Assembly (NCBI GenBank): GCA_013140775.1
Contig: JABFSA010000137.1
Coordinates: 1-41,459, forward strand
Length of the DNA: 41,459 bases
Source: Acidobacteriota bacterium
GTDB lineage: Bacteria > Acidobacteriota > Vicinamibacteria > Vicinamibacterales > UBA2999
Reading direction: 5' to 3'
Part shown: piece after piece, positions 9,047 to 18,080 of the stretch
Position numbering within the stretch: position 1 is the first letter of the stretch
Layout of the letters: the number at the start of each line of letters is the position of its first letter
The notes under the pieces: model-generated
Databases searched by the model: none
The model's input: only the letters and a program-made list of their open reading frames with translations
What the model was told of the DNA's origin: nothing
Translations under genes and position numbers: made by a program

Positions 9047-10128
9047 TGCCGCTCGACGCACGCGCCGCGTTGCGGGCCGAACTGGACCGACATCGCCTGC
9101 GCCAGTGGCTCCTCATCGTTGCAGGGCTGGTCATCCTGGCACTCGTGTCACTTGCCTCGATCAGCCTTGGCGTCGAGTCGATGTCACCGCTTGCTGCCAT
9201 CCGCGTCATCCTTGCACCGCTCCTGCCTGTGAACTGGCGCGGAGAGATCTCCGATGTACAGGTGGCGATCCTGCAGAACCTCCGTCTGCCGCGCACGTTG
9301 ATGGCCATCGTGGGTGGCGCAGGACTCTCGCTGGCCGGGGTCGCGATGCAGGGCATTACGCGCAATCCGCTGGCCAGCCCGTACACGCTGGGCATCTCCC
9401 CCGCGGCGGCGTTTGGCGCGTCACTCGCCATCCTGCTCGGCCTGTCGTCGATACCCGGCGGCGGTCAGTATTTCGTGGTGGGAGGAGCGTTCCTTTCGGC
9501 TCTGGCGTGCGCGGGGCTCGTGCTCGCGTTCTCCACACTCCGCGACGTCACCTCGACGATTCTGGTGCTCGGAGGTGTGGGGCTGACCTACCTCTTCATC
9601 GCCTTGATGAACACCGTGCAGTTTGTCGCGACCGAACAGCAATTGCCGGTGATCATCCAATGGACGTTTGGATCCCTGAACGGGACGACCTGGGATGAAG
9701 TGGCGATCGCTGGCGGCATCGTGCTTCTCGTGCTGCCTGTTCTTCAGGCGCACGCGTGGGCGCTGAACGCGTTCGCCTCGGGCGGCGACGAGGTGGCAGC
9801 CTCACTCGGTTTTGCGGTGTCACGAACGCGTCGAATCGTCTGGGTCGCCGCGGTGCTCGCAACGGCGGCCGTCGTCAGCTTCACCGGAGTCATTACCTTC
9901 GTCGGCCTGGTGGCGCCGCACATTGCCCGCATGCTGATCGGCGGTGACCACCGCACGCTCGTTCCCATGTCAGCCATCGTTGGTGCGGTACTCCTGCTGG
10001 TCGCCGATCTGGTCGGGCGCCTCGCATTTGCGCCCGTCATCATTCCGGTCGGCATCGTCGTCGCCTACCTCGGCGTTCCTCTCTTTCTGCACCTTCTCCT
10101 GTCACGACGGCAGGAGCTTCTGGTCTGA
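9046..10128 (+). CDS. FecCD/BtuC-family ABC transporter permease
   Basis: A 360-residue hydrophobic protein of the FecCD family, with about nine or ten membrane helices. Characteristic segments are LRLPRTLMAIVGGAGLSLAGVAMQGITRNPLASPYTLG (about residues 85-120; broken here only for orientation) and the cytoplasmic coupling region GLVAPHIARMLIGGDHRTLVP (about 288-308). It forms the channel for iron-siderophore, heme or cobamide uptake with the ATPase encoded next. The start is the ATG at 9046, which overlaps the previous stop (TGATG); a TTG codon sits directly in front. Only one permease gene is present, implying a homodimer as in BtuCD. Confidence 0.93.
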   Translation: MPLDARAALRAELDRHRLRQWLLIVAGLVILALVSLASISLGVESMSPLAAIRVILAPLLPVNWRGEISDVQVAILQNLRLPRTLMAIVGGAGLSLAGVAMQGITRNPLASPYTLGISPAAAFGASLAILLGLSSIPGGGQYFVVGGAFLSALACAGLVLAFSTLRDVTSTILVLGGVGLTYLFIALMNTVQFVATEQQLPVIIQWTFGSLNGTTWDEVAIAGGIVLLVLPVLQAHAWALNAFASGGDEVAASLGFAVSRTRRIVWVAAVLATAAVVSFTGVITFVGLVAPHIARMLIGGDHRTLVPMSAIVGAVLLLVADLVGRLAFAPVIIPVGIVVAYLGVPLFLHLLLSRRQELLV

Positions 10129-10901
10129 TGCTGGCCGTCGAAGGATTACGTGCCGGATACGGCACGGTTGAAATTCTGGGCGGAGTCGATCTCGCGGTGC
10201 ATGCCGGCGAGGTCGTCAGCCTGGTCGGCCCCAACGGCACGGGAAAGAGCACCCTGCTGAAGTGCGTCAACGGCATCATGAAGCCTACCGCCGGACGAGT
10301 CACCGTTGGCGGCCGTGCCATCGAAACGTACCAACGCCGCGAGCTCGCACGCGCGATTGCCTACGTGCCCCAAAGCGCTGGCAGTGCCATGTCTCTGCCG
10401 GTCATCGATCTGGTGGGGCTCGGACGTGCCCCGCACCGAGGCTTGCACCCGGGCCAGCACGATCGAGAGGTCGTACTCGATGTCATCGAACGGCTCCACC
10501 TTCAGCCTCTTGCCTTCAGGCTGTTTGGTGCGCTGAGCGGCGGCGAGCGGCAGCGTGTGTTGCTGGCACGAGCCCTCGCCCAGGAGAGCCATCTCCTCCT
10601 GCTCGACGAACCGACCAACGCCCTCGACTTGCGTCATCAGCTCGAGACCATGACCATCGTGCGGGAGCTCGCGAAAGAGCGCGGATACGCGGTGCTTCTC
10701 GCGATTCACGATCTGGCGCTGGCTGGCCGGTTCTCCGATCGTCTGGTGATGCTGTCCGCCGGACGCGTCCATGTTGAGGGTTACTGGGACCGTGTGATCA
10801 CGCCTGGTCACCTTCAGTCGGTGTATGGGGTCGGCGCATTGGTCGGTACTGACAACGGCCTGCCGTATGTCATCCCTACGAAACCCGAGGGGCGCGAATG
10901 A
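10128..10901 (+). CDS. ABC transporter ATP-binding protein (FepC/BtuD-type)
   Basis: A 257-residue ATPase with Walker A GPNGTGKST (residues 34-42), a Q-loop in YVPQSAG, the ABC signature LSGGERQR, Walker B HLLLLDEPTNALD and switch histidine in IHDLALAGRF. It resembles the FepC/FecE/HmuV/BtuD group that powers uptake of iron chelates, heme or cobamides. Its ATG overlaps the permease stop (TGATG), and its stop overlaps the next start (ATGA). Together with the genes at 6915 and 9046 it makes a complete importer. Confidence 0.94.
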   Translation: MLAVEGLRAGYGTVEILGGVDLAVHAGEVVSLVGPNGTGKSTLLKCVNGIMKPTAGRVTVGGRAIETYQRRELARAIAYVPQSAGSAMSLPVIDLVGLGRAPHRGLHPGQHDREVVLDVIERLHLQPLAFRLFGALSGGERQRVLLARALAQESHLLLLDEPTNALDLRHQLETMTIVRELAKERGYAVLLAIHDLALAGRFSDRLVMLSAGRVHVEGYWDRVITPGHLQSVYGVGALVGTDNGLPYVIPTKPEGRE

Positions 10902-11692
10902 CCGAACAGGGATCCTCTACGAAGCAGGCAATCGTGCTCGTCGCACGCTCCGCCGTGGCAGCTGCGCCGATCGAGGAAATGGAACGCATTCGAGGTCTCG
11001 TCGCCGGCTTCGGTGAAGTGATGTACGCATTCACCGAACAGGGAGAGCCGTCGTTGCGAGCCGTGATTGGCAGTCTGCGCGCGCGAGGCGTGGAGTCCCT
11101 GGCGCTCGTGCCGTTGCTCTTGCCAGCTGAGCCCGCGTTTCAGGCATTCCTGTCGCGAACGATCCAGCGATGGCAACAAGAGTCACCGGGCCCGTGGCCC
11201 GCGGTTCGGATCGCATGGCAGGATATGTCGAGCACGGCAGGATTCTCGAGCGTGCTTCACGAGCTCGTCGATACCGCGTGCTCGTCCGGTGAAGTTCGTC
11301 CAGCCGAACGTGCGGACGAAGGCGGATCGATTGTTTCAGCGCTACGCCGTCGTGTACTCGTATGTCTGGGTGGACCGTGCCTCGCGGCCGGTGCGTCTGT
11401 CATCTGGGGCCACTATCGAAACGAGGAGAAGCGGCTGTCTCTCAGAACAACAGGCGAGGGCGCGATGAGCGCTAAGGCGAGCTGCCTCGGACCCTGCTCG
11501 CTGGCGCCGGTGGTGCAGGTGTTTCCCGAAGGCACCTTTTACGGCGGCATGAACGAGGAGGCAGTCGATCGGATCGTTCAACAGCACCTGATTCACGGAG
11601 CTGTCGTGGGCGATCTGGCGTACGCGCCATCGCCGACACGCCAGCGGCTACGAGAACGCCCTTCCAAGGAAAGAGACGCCAGCGAGACCTAG
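10898..11692 (+). CDS. Degenerate CbiX-like domain fused to thioredoxin-like [2Fe-2S] ferredoxin domain
   Basis: The last gene of the operon encodes 264 residues in two parts. Residues about 9-95 resemble the CbiX/SirB chelatase fold (IVLVARS start strand, SLRAVIGSLRARGVESLALVPLLL). However, the usual HGSR at the first strand is ARSA here, and the second catalytic histidine region reads PAEP, so both chelatase histidines seem lost. Residues about 150-250 form a thioredoxin-like ferredoxin: VCLGGPC (about 154-159), then CLGPCSLAPVVQVFPEGTFY (from about 197), the classic second Cys pair with Val/Phe-Pro-x-Gly, and EEAVDRIVQQHL. It could be an electron carrier or metallochaperone linked to the imported ligand. 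The domain calls are by eye. Its stop codon overlaps the convergent chelatase gene by 4 bases. Confidence 0.78.
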   Translation: MTEQGSSTKQAIVLVARSAVAAAPIEEMERIRGLVAGFGEVMYAFTEQGEPSLRAVIGSLRARGVESLALVPLLLPAEPAFQAFLSRTIQRWQQESPGPWPAVRIAWQDMSSTAGFSSVLHELVDTACSSGEVRPAERADEGGSIVSALRRRVLVCLGGPCLAAGASVIWGHYRNEEKRLSLRTTGEGAMSAKASCLGPCSLAPVVQVFPEGTFYGGMNEEAVDRIVQQHLIHGAVVGDLAYAPSPTRQRLRERPSKERDASET

Positions 11693-13392
11693 CGCTGTTC
11701 GCGCACGACCTTCAGAACCTGGGAAGGGTCAAGCTCGCCCATCCGCACATACTGCCCGCGCAGGGCACCTGCCAACTCACGCGGCCGACCGGTTGCGCCC
11801 TGCGCATCCTCCGTATCGACGACGAGCGACGCGCATCGGAGCGCATTGGCGGCAACCCGCACGTCGTCCCAGGCATCCTCAGTTCTCGTGGGGACGTTGG
11901 CACGACCGTCGGTGATGACGATCACGACAGCATGATCGGTGACATAGCCGGCAGCCAGCTCGAGCCCGTGGGCGAGAGGCGTACGTCCCCCTGTGGGCAG
12001 GTACTCCAGCGCGCGCTCGACGTCGTCACGCGACGATGTCGGCTCGACGAGCACCTCGGCCCTCGGTCCCCGGCAGGCGATCACGACGATCTCGTCGTGG
12101 CGTCCGTGTGACGCATCAACGAGACCGCCCGCAACACCCTTCACGAGACGCATTCGGTCGAGGACCGCGTGGGATCCACTCGAGTCCACAACAAGAATGA
12201 ATCGCGTGGAACTGCGCGGAGCCCGGACGGTTTCGTGCAGGTCCTGGCTCTCCAGCCGGATCAGGCCGTCACGTGAAAGCGCATGGACGACGCTGGCCCG
12301 CACATCCAGTTCAAGCGGATCCTCGTTCTTACGCGAGGTGATGACCAGCCCTGATGGGATCCCTCCGCGGACATCAGACCGGCCCGCACGAGACGACGAC
12401 GTGTTTCCCACGACGAGTCGGGGTGTGGGTTGCGGCGCCGACGGGAACACGCGCTCGCTGGTAGCTTCGCTCTTCGCCTGGGATCCGTCAGCCGTGTCAG
12501 CAGGTGCAGGAGGACGTGGACCGGGACTGCTCATCGGCGGCCGCACGTCCGGGGGCATTCGGTGCACCAGCGCCAGCGGCAGAACGGCGTCGATGTGCGC
12601 GGGCGCCACCTCGTCGGCCCCGAGCAAGGCGGCGTAGGCACGACTGGCTCGGACAACGGCCAGATCGGCCCGGAGGGACTTCACCCCGTGCTGAACAATG
12701 CGTGTGGCGATGTACTCGACGATCTCCGGCGACACGACCATCGTGCGGGCACGTGTTCGTGCTGCAGCCACACGGGTTGCCAGCGCTGATTGTTCGACCG
12801 CCCATCTCGCTCGAAACTCTGGCGGGTCGGCGTCATACGCCATCCTGCGGTCCAGCACGGCGGCTCGGATGCCGGGTTCCATCGGTGCCGTGACATCTAC
12901 AACCAGAGCGAAGCGATCGAGAAGCTGCGGGCGTAAAGTGCCTTCTTCGGGATTCATGGAACCGAGGAGCACGAACTCCGCCGGCTGTGACACGCTGAAG
13001 CCCTCGCGCTCGACGAACAGCACCCCGCTCGCGGCCGCATCGAGCAGCGCGTCAGCCAGGTGGTCGGCGAGCAGATTCACCTCGTCCGCATAGAGGACAC
13101 CGCCATGCGCGCGAGCCACGATTCCCGGCTTTAACGCAGGCTCACCCGCAAGTGTCCGCTCGACGTCGAGGCCTCCAAGCAATCGGTCCTCGGTCGCGCC
13201 AATCGGCAGATTGACGAACGGCGCACCCTGAGGCAGGAGCTCGACCAGGCCACGTGCGGCAGTGCTCTTGCCGGTGCCCTTGTCGCCGCGGACCAGCACA
13301 CTGAGATGGTGGTCTATTGCTGACAGTTCAAGCGCGAGCTTCAGGGTGTCCAGTCCGACCAGAGCGACGAAGGGAAAAACGGAACTCGTCAT
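11689..13392 (-). CDS. Fused AAA+ and VWA chelatase subunit (ChlI/ChlD-like partner of CobN)
   Basis: A 567-residue protein joins a MoxR/ChlI-type AAA+ ATPase (about residues 8-270; Walker A GDKGTGKST at 36-44, Walker B GVLYADE at about 98-104) to a low-complexity linker (about 285-350) and a VWA domain with a metal-ion motif DSSGS (about 400) and DGRANVPT further on. This is the I+D subunit arrangement of magnesium and cobalt chelatases in one chain. It should act as the ATP-driven motor for the large CobN subunit, whose gene precedes it with a 4-bp ATGA overlap. It stands in for separate CobS and CobT or ChlI and ChlD. The metal, cobalt or another, is not provable from sequence. Confidence 0.88.
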   Translation of the reverse strand: MTSSVFPFVALVGLDTLKLALELSAIDHHLSVLVRGDKGTGKSTAARGLVELLPQGAPFVNLPIGATEDRLLGGLDVERTLAGEPALKPGIVARAHGGVLYADEVNLLADHLADALLDAAASGVLFVEREGFSVSQPAEFVLLGSMNPEEGTLRPQLLDRFALVVDVTAPMEPGIRAAVLDRRMAYDADPPEFRARWAVEQSALATRVAAARTRARTMVVSPEIVEYIATRIVQHGVKSLRADLAVVRASRAYAALLGADEVAPAHIDAVLPLALVHRMPPDVRPPMSSPGPRPPAPADTADGSQAKSEATSERVFPSAPQPTPRLVVGNTSSSRAGRSDVRGGIPSGLVITSRKNEDPLELDVRASVVHALSRDGLIRLESQDLHETVRAPRSSTRFILVVDSSGSHAVLDRMRLVKGVAGGLVDASHGRHDEIVVIACRGPRAEVLVEPTSSRDDVERALEYLPTGGRTPLAHGLELAAGYVTDHAVVIVITDGRANVPTRTEDAWDDVRVAANALRCASLVVDTEDAQGATGRPRELAGALRGQYVRMGELDPSQVLKVVREQR

Positions 13393-16300
13393 GACCTCAC
13401 CGGCACCCGCTCGCCGCGTGCCTCAACGAATGACTCGGCCTTCAAATGGACGTCGCGCAGCGCCGCGAGCGTCAACTCGTCCGGATTCTTCCAGATCTCG
13501 CGTTCAGCCGCCTCGATCAATCGATCGGCGATCGCCTGAAGGGCCCAGGGATTGGACGCCTCGAAGAAGTCCTGCATCTCGGCTGACAGCGCATACTCAG
13601 CAGCGATGCCCTCGTACATGAAGTCCGGCGCCACCTGCGCCGTCGCGTCGAACCCAAAGACGTAATCCACCGTCGCCGCGAGCTCCAGGCCGCCTTTGTA
13701 TCCGTGGCGACGCATGCTCTCGAGCCACTTGGGATTGACGACGCGGGTACGATAGACGCGGAGTGCCTCCTCTCGAAGGTCCCGCACTTTTGCCGCATCC
13801 GGCCGCGAGCTGTCGCCAAAGTACATGCTTGGCCGTCGCCCGGTGAGTGATCTGACGGACGCAATCATGCCGCCATGGAACTGGTAGTAGTCGTCCGAGT
13901 CGAAAATGTCGTGCTCACGATTGTCCTGGTTCTGCACAGCGACCTCGACGCTGCGGAGCCGATCGACGAAGACATCGCGCGCATCCACGCCGTCGGCACT
14001 GCCTCCGTACGCATATCCGCCCCACTCAACGTAGACCGCCGCGAAGTCGCTCTCGTTCTGCCAGTGCCTGGTCTCGATGAGGTGCTGGATGCCAGCGCCG
14101 TACGTGCCAGGCTTGGCGCCAAAAATGCGATAGCGGGCACGGGCTTCAATCTCATCCAGACTCGCGTCGCTCGGGCGCTGCACGTCGGCCAGATAGTGTT
14201 TTCGGGGGAAATTCTGCTCGGGAGGCTCGTCGAGCGCGATGACCATCTCGACCGCTCGATCGACCAGCGCAATGAGATGCGGAAAGGCGTCGCGGAAGAA
14301 GCCGCTGATCCGGAGCGTCACATCGACGCGCGGCCGTCCCAGACGACCGAGAGGGATGACGGCGAGATCGTCGATCCGACGCGACTGCGGATGCCACACC
14401 GGCTCGATGCCCAGGAGCGCGAGCACCTCGGCGATGTCGTCGCCCTGGGTCCGCATCTGCGACGTGCCCCAGACGCCAATACCGATCATCTCCGGATAGC
14501 GACCTTCCTCCTTGAGGTGTCGCGCGAGCACCTCACGCGCGAGCTGCTCACCCACTCGCCACGCCGCCTGAGAAGGCACTGCGCGGGGATCCACAGAATA
14601 GAAGTTGCGCCCTGTGGGCAGAATGTGGGCCATCCCGCGCGTTGGTGCGCCCGCGGGTCCAGCCGGCACGTGCCGTCCAGCAAGTGCCGCGAGCACATTC
14701 GTCACCTCGTCGGTCACACGTTCCAGCGCCGGCACGATCGTCTGGCACGCATAGGTCAGCGTGCGCACGACCGGCTCCGGCACTGCCCCACCGAGGTGTG
14801 TGCTGACGATCCGCTGGATCTGTGGTATGTGAAAACCGATGCCCTCGAGATCGATGTAGAGCTCGCGGGCCAGCTGCTCGAAGCGTTCGATCAGATCCGC
14901 ACTACTCACACAGGACGTGCCCCAGATCTCACGCGGCTGGTCCAACCGCTGACCGGGTGTCTCACGAAGCACTGAGAGGTCATATCCAGCGGCCGTCGCG
15001 ATGGCGGTCTGCAGGCCTGAGACGGAGCCATTGGGCACCGTCGTCAGCGCACGCAACGTATCCGGAAGTGACGGTACGATTCCGAGCGCATGCAGGCCGT
15101 TTCGGATCTGCGCTGTTCCGAGCTCGCACAGGTAGCCGTCAATGTCCTCGATCAGGTGCGCGATATCGCTGCCTGACATCTCGGTGAGGGTCACCGGCAC
15201 ACCCTCCGGTGTCAGCTCGTCGTCCCATTCGTGTGTATGGTTGCCATGATCACGCGTAAGCATCGAGCGCAAATCAAGGTCGGTGTTGAGATGTGCCTGC
15301 CGAATGAGCTCCCAGATTTGCTGTTGGATGATTGGAAGACGCGCCGCGTCGAGCTTCTCCGCGGCGTAGTACTCGTTGACGAGCTCGTTGAGAGCTCCCA
15401 GCGGTCCGTAGATGTCGGCCGATGTCATGGGCGGCATCAGGTGATCGACGATGACCGCGTGAGCGCGCCGCTTGGCCTGACTACCCTCCCCAGGGTCGTT
15501 GATGATGAAGGGATAGATGAGCGGCATGTCGGACAGCAGTGCGTCCGGAAAACAGTCTGCAGAGAGGCCCACGCCCTTACCGGGCAGCCATTCAAGGGTG
15601 CCGTGTTTGCCCACGTGCACGATCGCATCGGCACCCCAACCACCATCGTTGGTGGACGTCGCCAACCATCGGTAGAAGGCGGCATAGTGGTGCGTCGGCG
15701 GCAGGTCTGGCGTGTGATAAATCGCGTCAGGATCCATGCCGTAGCCTCGCGGAGGCTGCAGCGCAATCAGCGCATTTCCACAGGTCATCGCCGCGAAGAG
15801 ATAGGTGCGATCGTCTGACCAGGGTTCCTTTGTCGGGATCACCGAGGTGGCCGCTGTCGCCGACGAGATCTTTCGATCGATCTTTCGCCCCGACCGCCGA
15901 AGCGTGTCACCGTGCTCCCCCGGGGTTCCCCACCAATCCTCCATCCGGCGCCTGCTGGTGGCTGGCAACTGATTGAACTGCTGCTGGTAGTGGAGTCGAT
16001 CAAACCGCAGAGCTCTCCCGGGATCCAGTGGGTACTGGTGGTCGTAGGACCCCCTCGACAGTAGGTCCGTCATCAACTCGTCGCTGCTCGCTGGCAATCC
16101 CGTGATGGCGTACCCGTCTCGCCGCATGGCGCGGAGGAGCGACAGCAGGCTCGCCGGTGCGTCGAGACCCACCGCGTTTCCGACGCTTGATGCCTTCGCC
16201 GCGGAGTTGGTGAGTACGAACGCGACGCGGATATCCCCTCGACCCGATTGCTGCAGGGTGATCATGCGGCGCACGAGCCCGGCAATCCGCGCCGACCGCT

Positions 16301-17723
16301 CCTCATGCGCTGCATACAGGCCGGGGGCGTCGGCTGCCCGATCCTTGAATGACACGGGGACTGAGATGACGCGCCCGTCAAACTCCGGAATCGCCACGTT
16401 GATGGCCGTGTCGAGCGAGGTCAGACCGCGGCTGGATACCTCCCACGCCTCGCGGCTCATGCCGCTCGTGATCGCCTGGATCACCGGGATGCCCAGACGA
16501 TCGAATGCCGAAGCTTCCTGCCCTCCGCCTCCCAGGGCAAATGACAGCGTTGACACCACGACGCTTGCACGACCGTCGAGGATCTTCAAGGCCGCTGGCA
16601 TGCCGGAATCGAGCGCGCGAAGGCTCGAGGTGTACACCGCGAGTGCATTCAGACCCTTCGCTTCGAGCGCATCCACGAGCTCGTCGATGAACGCGGTGTT
16701 GCCGCTGAGGACGTGCGCCCGGTAGAACAGCACACCAACTGTTGGCTTTCCGTTGCCGTAGCGTTGTGTCCAATCCGAGATCGTCGCGCTATCGAGGTCG
16801 CGAAGGTATACGCCATGTTCGGGCTGATCAATGGGTGGTGCACTCCCAAACCCAGTCACGAGCACACGATCCGCGACGAACTTCACGCACTCGCCCACAT
16901 TGTGCTCACCGCCAATCGTGAGATACGCACGAACGGCTTCGACCACATCGGGACTGACACTGCTCGCGTGCGCAAAATCGGATCGCGGCTCGCCGGTGCC
17001 ACTGACCAGTGCCAGGGCGACGCGCGTGTCTCGGGCCCATTCCTGCAAGAGGTTGAGCCCAGGCACACCGCTCAGCTCTCCATGGATCCGCAGAATGACG
17101 ATCCTGACGCCGACAAGCCCGCCATCGAGGAGCAGGCGCATTTGCTCTTCGCCTGGGACGCGCATCAACGAGATGCCGATCACCTCGAGTTGGCTGGGGA
17201 GTGTCGCTTGCGCGCGATTGAGCGCGAGCAGGTCCGTGTCCGCGTGGCTCAGCAGCGCGATCCGCACGCGATCGGACGGAATGTCTGCAACGACTGGCTC
17301 CGCTATCGTGCGCGGCCGTGTCTCCCAGTCGTAGAAGTTGAAAACGAACTCGGTGAGATCCGGCGGTGGCGCGATGAACCGGTCCGCGCGCAGCATGGCC
17401 TCGATGTAGTCGTAAATCAGGCGCACGTGCCACGCGGTGTTCACGGAATGGAACCACACGGCCCGCCCGTCGAACGTCAAGCTGGCCACATTGGCCAGCG
17501 CACAGGGGCCGAGGCAACCGGCCTTCGTCAGGTGGACGACATTGCGCAGCCGGCGGCGCTTCCATTCGTCCGTGAACGCGTCAGCCGGAACCGCGGCATA
17601 CCCTCGCTCTGTCCGGCCGCAACAGCAACCGGTGAAGCAATACGAGAGGTGAGCCCGTCGCTGCACGACGTTGATCGCCCGCCCGTCCGCGCGAACCACC
17701 CGCGTACGGAACAGCTGACTCAT
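13389..17723 (-). CDS. cobN: CobN-like cobaltochelatase large subunit with N-terminal ferredoxin-like domain
   Basis: At 1444 residues this is longer than ordinary CobN (about 1250-1300). The excess is an N-terminal thioredoxin-like [2Fe-2S] domain (about residues 25-115) with Cys clusters YCFTGCCCGR and GCLGPCALANV. The remainder is CobN: VGVLFYRAHVLSGNTAFIDE, IVHVGKHGTLEWLPGKGVGL at about 700, and GEGSQAKRRAHAVIVDHLMP. CobN binds the corrin ring and inserts cobalt with ATP from its AAA+/VWA partner, encoded just downstream in the same transcript. A complete cobalamin riboswitch lies 95 nt upstream, so expression should fall when B12 is plentiful. No other corrin-synthesis genes are present in this window, so salvage or a non-B12 metal role is possible. 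No clear Shine-Dalgarno precedes the ATG. Confidence 0.93.
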   Translation of the reverse strand: MSQLFRTRVVRADGRAINVVQRRAHLSYCFTGCCCGRTERGYAAVPADAFTDEWKRRRLRNVVHLTKAGCLGPCALANVASLTFDGRAVWFHSVNTAWHVRLIYDYIEAMLRADRFIAPPPDLTEFVFNFYDWETRPRTIAEPVVADIPSDRVRIALLSHADTDLLALNRAQATLPSQLEVIGISLMRVPGEEQMRLLLDGGLVGVRIVILRIHGELSGVPGLNLLQEWARDTRVALALVSGTGEPRSDFAHASSVSPDVVEAVRAYLTIGGEHNVGECVKFVADRVLVTGFGSAPPIDQPEHGVYLRDLDSATISDWTQRYGNGKPTVGVLFYRAHVLSGNTAFIDELVDALEAKGLNALAVYTSSLRALDSGMPAALKILDGRASVVVSTLSFALGGGGQEASAFDRLGIPVIQAITSGMSREAWEVSSRGLTSLDTAINVAIPEFDGRVISVPVSFKDRAADAPGLYAAHEERSARIAGLVRRMITLQQSGRGDIRVAFVLTNSAAKASSVGNAVGLDAPASLLSLLRAMRRDGYAITGLPASSDELMTDLLSRGSYDHQYPLDPGRALRFDRLHYQQQFNQLPATSRRRMEDWWGTPGEHGDTLRRSGRKIDRKISSATAATSVIPTKEPWSDDRTYLFAAMTCGNALIALQPPRGYGMDPDAIYHTPDLPPTHHYAAFYRWLATSTNDGGWGADAIVHVGKHGTLEWLPGKGVGLSADCFPDALLSDMPLIYPFIINDPGEGSQAKRRAHAVIVDHLMPPMTSADIYGPLGALNELVNEYYAAEKLDAARLPIIQQQIWELIRQAHLNTDLDLRSMLTRDHGNHTHEWDDELTPEGVPVTLTEMSGSDIAHLIEDIDGYLCELGTAQIRNGLHALGIVPSLPDTLRALTTVPNGSVSGLQTAIATAAGYDLSVLRETPGQRLDQPREIWGTSCVSSADLIERFEQLARELYIDLEGIGFHIPQIQRIVSTHLGGAVPEPVVRTLTYACQTIVPALERVTDEVTNVLAALAGRHVPAGPAGAPTRGMAHILPTGRNFYSVDPRAVPSQAAWRVGEQLAREVLARHLKEEGRYPEMIGIGVWGTSQMRTQGDDIAEVLALLGIEPVWHPQSRRIDDLAVIPLGRLGRPRVDVTLRISGFFRDAFPHLIALVDRAVEMVIALDEPPEQNFPRKHYLADVQRPSDASLDEIEARARYRIFGAKPGTYGAGIQHLIETRHWQNESDFAAVYVEWGGYAYGGSADGVDARDVFVDRLRSVEVAVQNQDNREHDIFDSDDYYQFHGGMIASVRSLTGRRPSMYFGDSSRPDAAKVRDLREEALRVYRTRVVNPKWLESMRRHGYKGGLELAATVDYVFGFDATAQVAPDFMYEGIAAEYALSAEMQDFFEASNPWALQAIADRLIEAAEREIWKNPDELTLAALRDVHLKAESFVEARGERVPVRS

Positions 17724-17817
17724 TGGAGGCCGTTGCCGACCGCGAAAAGCGGGGTGTAGAAACGAAGGGAACGTACCAGGATGAACAGCCTCCGCGGGCA
17801 GCGGCGTACCGCAAAAC

Positions 17818-17994
17818 CCTTGGGTAGGTCTCCTGGCTCGGAAGGTGGCGAAACGCGAGTGTCGCCGGCGGCTTCACCTTCCCCGGCCGAGGGGCCGAGT
17901 GGTGTATCGAAGCCGCGTGCCCTCGCTCACAGTGGCGGGACCGCGCCGGACTTTCACCGGACTTCCCCGTTATGCCCCTCACGGGCACCCAAGG
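17818..17994 (-). promoter_or_regulatory. Cobalamin (AdoCbl) riboswitch upstream of cobN
   Basis: On the minus strand the sequence shows, in order: GGGTGCCC (17990-17983), GGGGAAGTCCGGTGAAAGTC (ending near 17950), GCGGTCCCGCCACTGTGA (the B12 box, about 17945-17928) and AGCCAGGAGACCTACCC at the 3' end (17838-17822). The ends pair perfectly over 8 bp (CCTTGGGT 17994-17987 with ACCCAAGG 17825-17818), closing P1. This matches the cobalamin riboswitch consensus, which lowers expression when cobalamin binds. It controls cobN and the AAA+/VWA gene. A clear intrinsic terminator was not seen between it and cobN, so translational control is as likely as transcriptional control. Confidence 0.93.
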
Positions 17995-18003
17995 CAGGCG
18001 GCT

Positions 18004-18009
18004 ATGCTA
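18004..18009 (-). promoter_or_regulatory. Candidate -10 box for the riboswitch-cobN transcript
   Basis: TAGCAT on the minus strand would put the transcription start near 17997, a few bases before the closing stem of the riboswitch. I see no good -35 hexamer, so this rests on position alone. Confidence 0.35.
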
Positions 18010-18080
18010 CCACGCAGCCTGCGGGCCGTCCGATGACGACTCCGGCGGTCGTGGAATGGCGCGTGAACTCGTACGTGTGT

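Noticed and set aside
13875..14975. 366-codon plus-strand frame inside cobN
   Set aside because: It is antisense to conserved CobN sequence; composition is that of a shadow frame.
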